NCBI GenBank assembly: GCA_947629275.1
Contig: CANRDG010000034.1
Location: forward strand, 1-13,727
Reading direction: 5' to 3'
Source of the DNA: an uncultured Clostridia bacterium
GTDB taxonomy: Bacteria; Bacillota; Clostridia; Oscillospirales; Ruminococcaceae
Length of the DNA: 13,727 nucleotides
This document shows, one piece after another, positions 1 through 6,917 of the stretch. The position numbers and the translations under genes were made by a program. The notes under the pieces are model-generated. The model was not told the DNA's origin and did no database searches. It saw only the letters and a list, made by a program, of their open reading frames with translations. Positions within the stretch are counted from its first letter, which is position 1. Each line of letters begins with the position of its first letter.

Positions 1-35
1 AAAAGAAAACCCCTTTGAAAAATTTTTGCCTGCCC

Positions 36-64
36 TTGACATTTTGGCGGTTATGTGTTATCAT
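36..64 (+). promoter_or_regulatory. Sigma-A promoter of the panT-coaX unit
   Basis: A perfect -35 box TTGACA (36-41) is followed after exactly 17 bases by TATCAT (59-64), one mismatch from the -10 consensus. Transcription should begin near 70-72, giving a leader of about 68 bases before the start codon at 139. The -10 and start region are covered by a palindrome listed separately. Confidence 0.8.
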
Positions 65-79
65 ACAATCGTATTGTAT
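63..79. promoter_or_regulatory. Palindromic candidate operator at the panT-coaX start site
   Basis: ATACAAT (63-69), the spacer CGT (70-72) and ATTGTAT (73-79) form a perfect 7+3+7 inverted repeat. It overlaps the end of the -10 box and the predicted start of transcription. This is where a dimeric repressor would block RNA polymerase. The regulator is unknown; a GntR- or MarR-type protein sensing pantothenate or CoA status is only a guess. A short hairpin at the 5' end of the mRNA is the alternative reading. Confidence 0.45.
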
Positions 80-138
80 CTTCAGGCAGCTTCATTCAGG
101 GCTACCGCACGAAGAATGATAACAAGGAGGAACTTAAT

Positions 139-768
139 ATGTCAAACACAAACCAAAAGACTTCGGTGTTCAGCATCAAGTCACTGACCTTGCTGGGTCT
201 GCTGACGGCGATCGTTATGCTTTTCTCATTCACGCCGATCGGCTCGATACCCATAGGTCCATTAGTAATTACGCTCAACGTTATACCTATCGCAATTGCC
301 GCGATAGCCCTAGGTCCGTTTGGCGGCGCTGTTATAGGCGGCGTTTTCGGTCTGATGAGCTTTCTGCAATGCGTGGGCATAGGCGTGCCAAGCGCTATGG
401 GAGAGATACTTTTCAACATCAATCCGTTTTTAGCGTTCGTTCAGAGGTTTGTGCCTCGCCTGCTTGACGGCTTTCTGGTGGGTCTGCTGTTCATGCTGCT
501 TTCTAAGATAGGCAACAAATACGCCGCCTGCTGCATAACGGGCTTTCTTACGGCATTTCTGAACACCGCGTTTTTCATGAGCGCGCTCGTGCTGCTTTTC
601 GGCAACACCGACTACATGAAAAGAACAATGGACGGCAAAAGCTTTCTGCCATTCGTGGTGTCGTTCGTAGGCGTGAACGCCATAGTTGAGATGATCGCCG
701 CAACGATAATTTCGGGCGCGGTAGGTTTCGCGCTTATAAAAGCAGGTTTTGTAAAGATCAAAAAGTAA
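139..768 (+). CDS. ECF transporter S component, predicted pantothenate-specific (PanT-like)
   Basis: A 209-residue, very hydrophobic protein with about six predicted membrane helices (roughly residues 17-32, 42-58, 62-80, 96-122, 128-157 and 172-202). The conserved-looking VPRLLDGFLVG stretch at 105-115 is typical of vitamin-binding S components of energy-coupling factor transporters. Such proteins bind the vitamin in the membrane and work with the EcfA/EcfA'/EcfT module, which is not encoded here. Pantothenate specificity is inferred from family resemblance and from coaX, the next enzyme to use pantothenate, starting 14 bases downstream. The start at 139 is chosen because AAGGAGG lies at 124-130 with 8 bases spacing; an in-frame GTG at 55 lies upstream of the -10 box and cannot be in the transcript. 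Another vitamin substrate remains possible. Confidence 0.85.
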   Translation: MSNTNQKTSVFSIKSLTLLGLLTAIVMLFSFTPIGSIPIGPLVITLNVIPIAIAAIALGPFGGAVIGGVFGLMSFLQCVGIGVPSAMGEILFNINPFLAFVQRFVPRLLDGFLVGLLFMLLSKIGNKYAACCITGFLTAFLNTAFFMSALVLLFGNTDYMKRTMDGKSFLPFVVSFVGVNAIVEMIAATIISGAVGFALIKAGFVKIKK

Positions 769-782
769 GGGGAGCAAACGCC

Positions 783-1559
783 GTGATACTTGCAATAGAC
801 GTAGGCAATACCAACATCGTTATAGGCTGCTGTGACAGCAAAGAAAACAAGGTGCTTTTCACCGAAAGACTTTCCACAAGTCACAGCGCAACGGTGCTTG
901 AATATGCAATTTCTTTTAAGAACGTTTTGGAGCTTTACGGCATTGACCCTAAAGATGTTGAAGGCGGTATGATATCATCGGTAGTGCCTTCTGCCACGCT
1001 GGCGATAAAACAGGCGGTCGCAAAGCTTACAGGCAAAAATATGCTCGTGGTAGGTCCGGGCATAAAAACTGGTCTTGTCATACAAATGGAAAACCCCAAG
1101 CAGCTTGGCAGCGATCTCGTTGTAGGCGCGGTGGCAGCTATTGCAAAGTACAAAGCGCCAATGGTGATATTTGACTTAGGCACTGCAACTACTGCGGCAG
1201 TTATCAACGAAAACAACACCTACATAGGCGGAATGATAATGCCCGGCGTGAACGTTTCACTGAACTCGCTCACGAACAGCACATCTCAGCTGCCGAAGAT
1301 AAGCCTTGAAGCCCCCAAAAAGCTGATAGGCGGCAACACCGTTGAATGTATGACGAGCGGCATTTTCTATTCAACAGCCGCAAGTCTTGACGGCATAGCC
1401 GACAGGATAGAGGAAGAAATGGGGCAGCCTGTTACAGTTATAGCAACGGGCGGTCTTGCATCTACCATTGTGCCTTTCTGCCGCAGAGATATCATAATAA
1501 ACGATGACCTTTTGCTGGAGGGTCTCATGATCCTTTACGGAAAAAACCACACAAAATAA
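783..1559 (+). CDS. coaX: Type III pantothenate kinase
   Basis: This enzyme phosphorylates pantothenate with ATP in the cytoplasm, the first step of coenzyme A synthesis. At 258 residues it has the normal length. Motifs of the acetate kinase/Hsp70-like fold are visible: the phosphate-binding loop DVGNTN at 6-11, the GxD motif at 109-111 with the probable catalytic base D111, DLGTATT at 131-137, a GG at 149-150 and the adenosine-side TGG at 222-224. The family's common GADR reads GSDL here, so the usual Arg is replaced by Leu. The start is a GTG with GGGGAG at 769-774 (8 bases spacing) that directly abuts the stop codon of the transporter gene, suggesting coupled translation. Type III kinases are known not to be feedback-inhibited by CoA, so control may fall on the promoter palindrome. 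Confidence 0.95.
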   Translation: MILAIDVGNTNIVIGCCDSKENKVLFTERLSTSHSATVLEYAISFKNVLELYGIDPKDVEGGMISSVVPSATLAIKQAVAKLTGKNMLVVGPGIKTGLVIQMENPKQLGSDLVVGAVAAIAKYKAPMVIFDLGTATTAAVINENNTYIGGMIMPGVNVSLNSLTNSTSQLPKISLEAPKKLIGGNTVECMTSGIFYSTAASLDGIADRIEEEMGQPVTVIATGGLASTIVPFCRRDIIINDDLLLEGLMILYGKNHTK

Positions 1560-1586
1560 TCAATATATATGATACAATACAAAACA

Positions 1587-1622
1587 AGCCTCTTGCGGCA
1601 ATAAACCGCAGGAGGCTCTTTT
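1587..1622. terminator. Bidirectional rho-independent terminator between coaX and the EF-G-like gene
   Basis: A 12-base-pair stem joins 1587-1598 and 1606-1617, with one G-U wobble and a 7-base loop. On the plus strand it is followed by TTTT (1619-1622). On the minus strand the AAAACAA at 1581-1587 supplies a T-rich tail. It therefore serves both converging genes. Confidence 0.85.
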
Positions 1623-1631
1623 ATTATGTTA

Positions 1632-3740
1632 TTACGCGTTATTTTCAGCTGCGTATTTTGCTATAACGCCTGCCACAAGGTGCGAGGGCAGCTGCTCATA
1701 GCGCAGTTTTTCAAATGTGAAGTATCCCCTGCCCTGCGTCATTTGTCTCAATAGCAGAACAAAGTCTGTCATCTCGCTCATAGGCACTTCCGCAACTATC
1801 TCTGTAAGACCTTTCTTCTCAGCAGGGTTCATGCCGAGAACTCTGCCGCGGCGCTTGTTAAGTTCGCCCATCATGTCGCCCGTGTTCTCATCAGGCACGC
1901 AAACATTCAGCGCCCCTATAGGCTCTAAAAGTACGGGATCAGCCTGCGGTATGCCTTCCTTGAAAGCCAGCGATGCAGCTATCTTGAACGCCATTTCCGA
2001 AGAGTCCACAGGGTGGTAAGAGCCGTCAACCAGAATAGCTTTCAGACCCACCACAGGGAAACCTGCCAGCAGACCTTTCTTTACACATTCCTGCAAGCCC
2101 TTTTCTACGGCAGGGAAATAATTTTTCGGTACCGCGCCGCCGAATACTCTTTCTTCAAAAACAAGCTCGTCAGATACGCACGGCTCAAATTCTATCCATA
2201 CGTCGCCGTACTGACCGTGACCGCCCGACTGCTTTTTGTGCCTGCCCTGGACTTTAACTTTCTTGCGAATCGTCTCGCGGTAGGATATCTTCGGCACAGT
2301 AGTTACAACCTCAACGCCGAACGTGTCTTTCAGCCTGCCTGCAATGCTGTCAAGATGCAACCCGCCAAGTGTGCTGAGTATCATCTCATTCGTGGCATTG
2401 TCAAGCGTGTATGTTATAGTCATGTCCTCTTCAAGCAGTCTCGCCATAGCGGAGGCAATTTTAGCTTCGTCACCCTGCTTTTTGGCTTTTACAGCCATGT
2501 TGTAGCAAGGCTTCGGGAACTCTACCTTTTCAAGAGCAACTACCTTTTCGAGCGCGCAGATAGTGTCGTTGGTGTTTACATTCATCTTCGCCGCAACAAC
2601 AATGTCGCCCGATGCCGCCTCGCTTACGTCTATCTGCTTTTTGCCTACAAGCGTCATCAGCTTGCCGACCTTTTCGGTGTTGCCCGTGGTCGCGTTGACA
2701 ACGTCCATGCCTGCGGTCATCTTTCCGCTGTGTACCTTTATGAATGACATCTTGCCCACAAACGGGTCTGCAACAGTCTTGAATACAAACGCGCACAGCG
2801 GCTGAGATGAATTGCACTTTACCTCTACAATATCGTCATTTGCAATAGTCTCAATAACATCATCATCGCTCTGATTCGGCACAAGCAGCGTAAGCTCTTT
2901 AAGAAGCATATCAACGCCTTCCATAGTCGCCGCAGATACGCAGGTAACAGGCGTTATAATGCCCGACTTCATGCCCTTGTGTATGCCGTCGATAAGCTCT
3001 TTCTGCGTGAACGGCTCACCGAGTATGAACTTTTCCAAAAGCTCTTCGTCAGTCTCTGCCACCGCTTCTGTAACTGCCGCAACAAGTCCATCAATACGGT
3101 ACTCCATGTTCGCGGCTATCTCAGCAGTAGGCATATCCGTCTCAACGGCTGTTCCCTTGCCGTCGTACTTGTAAGCTTTCATTTCTATAAGATTTACATA
3201 GGAAACTATCTTTCTGTCCGCGATAACAGGCACTACAACAGGGCAAACAGTTGGGCCAAACTCGGATTTCAGCTGTGTAAGTACGTTGTTGAAGTTTGCG
3301 TTGTCGTCGTCAAGCTTTGTAACAACGAACATCTTCGGCTTGCCAAGCGCCTGCGCGCACTCGTAAGCCTTGTGCGTGCCGACCTTAACGCCCGACCTGC
3401 CCGAAACGGTTATTATCGTGCAGTCGCTCGCCGCAATTCCCTCGGTCATGCCGCTGGCGTAATCAAAAAGTCCTGGGGTATCCAGCATATTTATTTTGTA
3501 TTCTTCAAGACCCAGTTTTGCTCCTGCGGTCTCAAAACACATAAGCGATGTATACACCGAGCATTTTCTCTTTATCTCGTCTGCGGTATAGTCAGAAACG
3601 GTGTTGCCGTCAGCTACCTTGCCGAGCCTGTCGGTCGCTCCGCATCTGTAAAGCAGCGCCTCCGCCAGTGATGTTTTGCCCGAGCCTGCATGACCTGCCA
3701 GCGCGATATTCTTGATATTTGACCTTGTGTAATTTTTCAA
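1632..3740 (-). CDS. Elongation factor G-like GTPase (EF-G-2 type paralog)
   Basis: A 702-residue protein with the full EF-G layout: G domain (about 1-280), domain II, domain III, domain IV and the domain V end. The P-loop GHAGSGKT is at 16-23 and DTPG at 87-90. Two canonical positions differ: the switch II histidine after DTPG is Leu91 (DTPGLFDY instead of DTPGHVDF), and the guanine-recognition NKxD reads TKLD at 141-144. To my knowledge the Thermus EF-G-2 branch shows the same TKLD and also lacks that histidine, so this is a paralog type and not a broken fusA. The domain IV tip keeps YHPVDSSEM (575-583), including the conserved histidine, so ribosome contact is likely. The exact role (translocase backup, ribosome rescue or stress) is not settled. 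The start is TTG at 3738-3740 with GGGAG 9 bases upstream. It stands alone under its own promoter. Confidence 0.9.
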   Translation of the reverse strand: MKNYTRSNIKNIALAGHAGSGKTSLAEALLYRCGATDRLGKVADGNTVSDYTADEIKRKCSVYTSLMCFETAGAKLGLEEYKINMLDTPGLFDYASGMTEGIAASDCTIITVSGRSGVKVGTHKAYECAQALGKPKMFVVTKLDDDNANFNNVLTQLKSEFGPTVCPVVVPVIADRKIVSYVNLIEMKAYKYDGKGTAVETDMPTAEIAANMEYRIDGLVAAVTEAVAETDEELLEKFILGEPFTQKELIDGIHKGMKSGIITPVTCVSAATMEGVDMLLKELTLLVPNQSDDDVIETIANDDIVEVKCNSSQPLCAFVFKTVADPFVGKMSFIKVHSGKMTAGMDVVNATTGNTEKVGKLMTLVGKKQIDVSEAASGDIVVAAKMNVNTNDTICALEKVVALEKVEFPKPCYNMAVKAKKQGDEAKIASAMARLLEEDMTITYTLDNATNEMILSTLGGLHLDSIAGRLKDTFGVEVVTTVPKISYRETIRKKVKVQGRHKKQSGGHGQYGDVWIEFEPCVSDELVFEERVFGGAVPKNYFPAVEKGLQECVKKGLLAGFPVVGLKAILVDGSYHPVDSSEMAFKIAASLAFKEGIPQADPVLLEPIGALNVCVPDENTGDMMGELNKRRGRVLGMNPAEKKGLTEIVAEVPMSEMTDFVLLLRQMTQGRGYFTFEKLRYEQLPSHLVAGVIAKYAAENNA

Positions 3741-3817
3741 CTTAATGATCTCCCGTCTTGTGGATTATGCAGCTGTTTTATTAAAAATGCCTAATTAAAA
3801 TTAAACTGCACGACTTA

Positions 3818-3846
3818 ATTATATAACATTTCCACATAGATTGCAA
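3818..3846 (-). promoter_or_regulatory. Promoter of the EF-G-like gene
   Basis: On the minus strand TTGCAA (3841-3846) is followed after 17 bases by a perfect TATAAT (3818-3823). Transcription would begin near 3811, giving a leader of about 70 bases. This lies in the 157-base gap between the ATPase and the EF-G-like gene. I see no clear terminator for the ATPase in the rest of that gap. Confidence 0.7.
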
Positions 3847-3897
3847 CGGCTTTCGGCATTGTTTACAATTTATTCACATTCAAAGATAAAATTTTGG

Positions 3898-6519
3898 TCA
3901 AATTTTCGTTTTGCTTGACACCAAAGCCGACAGCAGCGGCACAGCAAACGAGAACGCCGCGGCTATGGCAATACACACGGGGCTTAATGCAACGGTAGAG
4001 AAAACTCCCTGCAAAAACGGCAAATACACCGCCGCCAGTATTACAGCAAGTGACAGTGCCACCGCCGCCAGCATGAATATGTTGTCGAACAGCGGCACGT
4101 TGAAAAGCGTTTTTTCCTCGCTCTTACATTCAAAAACGTGCAGCAGCTGCGAAACCACCAGCGTGAAAAGCGCGCCCGTTCTTGCCGCCTGTTCGCTGCC
4201 TGTCAGCCGCAAGATCGTCACAAAACACGCCAGCGTGCTAAGACCTATAAGCAGTCCGCGGAAAATAATGCGTGACATAAGTCCGCCCGAGAAAAAGCTC
4301 TCATCTCGCCTGCGCGGCTTTTTCTTCATAACGCTTTCTTCCGTCGGCTCAAGCCCCAGCGCCACCGCAGGCAGGCTGTCGGTCACTAAGTTTACAAGCA
4401 GTATCTGTGTCGGCAAAAGCACCACCGGCAACCCCATAAGTATGCCGAAAAGCATAGTCACTACCTCGCCTATGTTGCACGATATCAGATACCTAACAAA
4501 TTTTCGTATGTTTGCATATATAGTGCGTCCCTGCTCTACCGCTCCCACAAGCGTTGCAAAATTGTCATCAAGCAAAACCACGTCCGCCGCCGAGCGCGTA
4601 ACATCGGTGCCCGTTATGCCCATAGAAACGCCTATGTCTGCTTCTTTTACCGCAGGCGCATCGTTCACCCCGTCGCCCGTCATCGCAACAACGTGTCCCT
4701 TTGCCTTAAAAGCCCTTACTATCCGCAGTTTGTCGGCAGGGCTTACGCGCGCGAACACAGTAACTTTTTCTATTATATCCGCAAGCGCTTCGTCTGTCAT
4801 CGCCGCAAGCTCTTCACCCGTAAGAGCAATATCTCCGCTGTGGAATATCCCAGCCTGCTTTGCTATCTCTACCGCCGTCAGCGCGTGATCGCCCGTTATC
4901 ATCACAGTTTTTATGTGCGCTTTTGAGCATAGCTTTACAGCGTTTTTCGCCTCTTTTTTCGGAGGATCTATCATTCCCGCAAAGCCTAAAAATACCGTCT
5001 TTCCATCTGTTTCTTCACAAAACGCCAACACTCTCAAAGCCTTTGCAGCCATGCCGTCGCACCTGCCCATCAGCGACTTTTTCGTGCCGCCGTCAAGTGG
5101 CTGTATCTCGTTTTCGCGATACACATATCCGCACATATCAAGTATAACATCAGCCGCTCCCTTGGTGTATGTAATCACCTTGCTGCCGATTTTCACCGTT
5201 ACAGACATCTTCCTGCTCTCGCTCTCAAACGGCACTTCCGACAGCCTTTCAATGCCCAGTCTGTCAGCCGTAACAGAGCCTTTCGCAGCGGCTATGAGCA
5301 AGGCCGCCTCGGTCGGGTCTCCGTATGTCTGCCAGTCGTGAGAGCCTTTTTTCGTTACAGTGCGAGTAATAGTTGCATCACTGCACACCACCGCGCAGAT
5401 AAGCAGTTCCCTTAGAGCCGAAACGGGCGGCTGTACCACGCCGTCCGAGAGTATCTGCCCGTCGCACTGCGTGCCGCTGCCTGTAACGTTAAAATCGCAG
5501 TCTGCGGTTGATATGCGCGTTACCGTCATTTTATTTTCTGTAATTGTGCCCGTCTTGTCGGTACATATAACAGATGCGCACCCCAGCGTTTCCACCGAAT
5601 GAAGCTTGTGTACAAAAGCGTTCTTTTTAAGCATACTGCGCACCGCCAGCGCTAAAGCGATAGTCACCGTAGCAGGCAGCCCCTCGGGTATTGCAGCGAT
5701 TGCCACCGTTATTCCCGTCATGAGCATTGAAAATACAGGCTCTCCGCGTATAACGCCAGCCAGAAATACCACCACGCACACCGCAAGGCATATTATCGCA
5801 AGCCGCTTGCCAAGTTCGCCGAGGCGTTTCTGCAAAGGCGTCTGCTCCTCCTCGATGTCCGAAAGCATATCCGATACCTGCCCTATCTGCGTTGCAAGCC
5901 CCGTAACAGCAACTTCGCAGGTCGCCTTGCCTTTCACAACGTTCGTACCCATGTATGCCATGTACGGAAGATTCAGCGCGCCGTAAGTCGTTTCACCGCT
6001 GCGGCAGCGTTTTGCACACGCCTGCGTTTCGCCGGTAAGTATCGCTTCATCGCACATAAGGCTCTGCGACGATATAATGTAACAGTCCGCAGGCACTCTG
6101 TCGCCGCTCTCCAGCTCCACAACGTCTCCGCGCACAAGCTCGCTGGCAGGAAGCACTTTAAGCTTGCCGTCGCGGTATACTTTCGCAGTCGGCGAGGTCA
6201 TCTTCTCCAAAGTTTCAAGAGTCCTCTCGGTGCGGTATTCCTGAATAAACCCCAAAGCCGCATCAAGCAGTACAACGAGAAGTATCGTAGCCGCATCGTA
6301 AAATTCGCCCATAAATACCGATACCGCCGTCGCGCCTAAAAGTATCATCACCATTATGTCGCGGAACTGGTTTATAAAAATGCCTGCCGCGCTTTTCTTT
6401 TTCTTCTCTCCAAGCACGTTTTTGCCGTCCTCTTCCAAGCGCCTCTGAGCTATCTCCTCAGGCAGCCCCAAAGACGTTTCCTGTTCGTCCTTTATTTCTT
6501 CCACAAAATATTCAAGCAT
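3898..6519 (-). CDS. P-type calcium-transporting ATPase (P2A type)
   Basis: An 873-residue ion pump that exports Ca2+ across the cytoplasmic membrane at the expense of ATP. In order: an N-terminal cation-ATPase domain (1-70), actuator loop with LTGE (161-164), phosphorylation motif CTDKTGT (319-325, Asp321), nucleotide-binding KGAAD (453-457), TGDGVNDAP (614-622) and C-terminal membrane helices. Calcium ligands of SERCA site II are present: Glu279 in PEGLP, Asn710 and Asp714 in NLVTD. Asn682 and Glu685 of helix M5 and Thr713 are also kept, but the M8 glutamate of site I aligns with Gln791, as in plasma-membrane pumps. This suggests one Ca2+ per ATP. The start has AAAGGAG 7 bases upstream. The gene is solitary, in the opposite direction to the DUF3343 gene. 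Mn2+ or another divalent ion cannot be excluded. Confidence 0.92.
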   Translation of the reverse strand: MLEYFVEEIKDEQETSLGLPEEIAQRRLEEDGKNVLGEKKKKSAAGIFINQFRDIMVMILLGATAVSVFMGEFYDAATILLVVLLDAALGFIQEYRTERTLETLEKMTSPTAKVYRDGKLKVLPASELVRGDVVELESGDRVPADCYIISSQSLMCDEAILTGETQACAKRCRSGETTYGALNLPYMAYMGTNVVKGKATCEVAVTGLATQIGQVSDMLSDIEEEQTPLQKRLGELGKRLAIICLAVCVVVFLAGVIRGEPVFSMLMTGITVAIAAIPEGLPATVTIALALAVRSMLKKNAFVHKLHSVETLGCASVICTDKTGTITENKMTVTRISTADCDFNVTGSGTQCDGQILSDGVVQPPVSALRELLICAVVCSDATITRTVTKKGSHDWQTYGDPTEAALLIAAAKGSVTADRLGIERLSEVPFESESRKMSVTVKIGSKVITYTKGAADVILDMCGYVYRENEIQPLDGGTKKSLMGRCDGMAAKALRVLAFCEETDGKTVFLGFAGMIDPPKKEAKNAVKLCSKAHIKTVMITGDHALTAVEIAKQAGIFHSGDIALTGEELAAMTDEALADIIEKVTVFARVSPADKLRIVRAFKAKGHVVAMTGDGVNDAPAVKEADIGVSMGITGTDVTRSAADVVLLDDNFATLVGAVEQGRTIYANIRKFVRYLISCNIGEVVTMLFGILMGLPVVLLPTQILLVNLVTDSLPAVALGLEPTEESVMKKKPRRRDESFFSGGLMSRIIFRGLLIGLSTLACFVTILRLTGSEQAARTGALFTLVVSQLLHVFECKSEEKTLFNVPLFDNIFMLAAVALSLAVILAAVYLPFLQGVFSTVALSPVCIAIAAAFSFAVPLLSALVSSKTKI

Positions 6520-6579
6520 AGCCTTTCTCCTTTCTCGTCCACACTTTTAAGACCTGTACAATTTATATGTTTGCATACT

Positions 6580-6609
6580 ATGACAATATGCCGCCGCGCT
6601 TCATAATAT
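6580..6609 (+). promoter_or_regulatory. Weak candidate promoter for the DUF3343-desulfurase pair
   Basis: ATGACA (6580-6585) is followed after 16 bases by CATAAT (6602-6607), or after 18 bases by TAATAT (6604-6609). The match is mediocre, but this is the best plus-strand candidate in the 146-base divergent gap. If it is real, the transcript would begin near 6614, right at the hairpin at 6613-6640. Confidence 0.35.
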
Positions 6610-6612
6610 ATT

Positions 6613-6640
6613 ACAGGCAAGATATGATTGCCTGTTTTTT
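6613..6640 (+). terminator. Terminator-like hairpin in front of the DUF3343 gene
   Basis: ACAGGCAA (6613-6620) and TTGCCTGT (6628-6635) form a perfect 8-base-pair stem with a 7-base loop, followed by six T residues (6635-6640). No plus-strand gene lies upstream in the divergent gap, so it does not end a visible transcript. It may be an attenuator, a 5' stabilising hairpin, or a block to stray transcription entering the pair. Confidence 0.55.
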
Positions 6641-6665
6641 ATAAACACACGGGAGGTCAGCTTTA

Positions 6666-6893
6666 ATGACAGGAAATTCCGAAAAAACTGTATTTGCTAT
6701 GTCCTCTATAACCTATGCTGCCAAAGCGCAAAGCATACTGCGCCAGAACGGCTACGGCTGCGAGGTCATAAGAACGCCGAAAGACCTTTCAAAAGGCTGC
6801 GGCTACAGTATAAAAGTTATCGGCAGCCGCGAGGGAGCAGCTTTAATCCTCTCGCAGGCAGGCATAATGATAAAGGCAGTAAAAGTACTGTAA
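6666..6893 (+). CDS. DUF3343 small protein, putative Se/S carrier-like
   Basis: A 75-residue protein resembling the DUF3343 family (annotated in Pfam as a putative Se/S carrier-like protein). The hallmark Cys-Gly is seen in KGCGYS at 43-48 (Cys45), and a second cysteine is Cys32. The start AMSSITYAAKAQSIL (11-25) matches the family's opening beta-strand and helix. No signal peptide or membrane segment is seen, so it should be cytosolic. GGGAGG at 6651-6656 lies 9 bases before the ATG. The cysteine desulfurase begins 24 bases after its stop, so the two are almost certainly co-transcribed. A role in receiving or presenting sulfur from the neighbour is an inference from context and the single conserved cysteine; no function is proven for the family as far as I know. 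Confidence 0.85.
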   Translation: MTGNSEKTVFAMSSITYAAKAQSILRQNGYGCEVIRTPKDLSKGCGYSIKVIGSREGAALILSQAGIMIKAVKVL

Positions 6894-6917
6894 TTTCAAA
6901 AGAAAGGAGGCAGCAAA

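Noticed and set aside
55..138. A 28-residue N-terminal extension of the ECF transporter starting at GTG 55
   Set aside because: The start would lie upstream of the -10 box at 59-64, and AAGGAGG with proper spacing marks ATG 139.
1565..1580. ATACAAT copy after coaX, resembling one arm of the promoter palindrome
   Set aside because: Only one arm is present and it lies in AT-rich sequence before a terminator; likely chance.
2013..2747. Long open frame of 244 codons on the plus strand inside the EF-G-like gene
   Set aside because: It is antisense to a clearly conserved gene, has no ribosome binding site of note, and its product resembles no family.
3859..3870. Short inverted repeat ATTGT-TT-ACAAT between the ATPase and EF-G-like genes
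   Set aside because: Five-base arms in AT-rich DNA with no T run or clear promoter overlap; too weak to call.
3911..4888. Long open frame of 325 codons on the plus strand opposite the calcium ATPase
   Set aside because: A Ser/Thr/Ala-rich shadow of the real gene in the opposite strand, with no recognisable domain.
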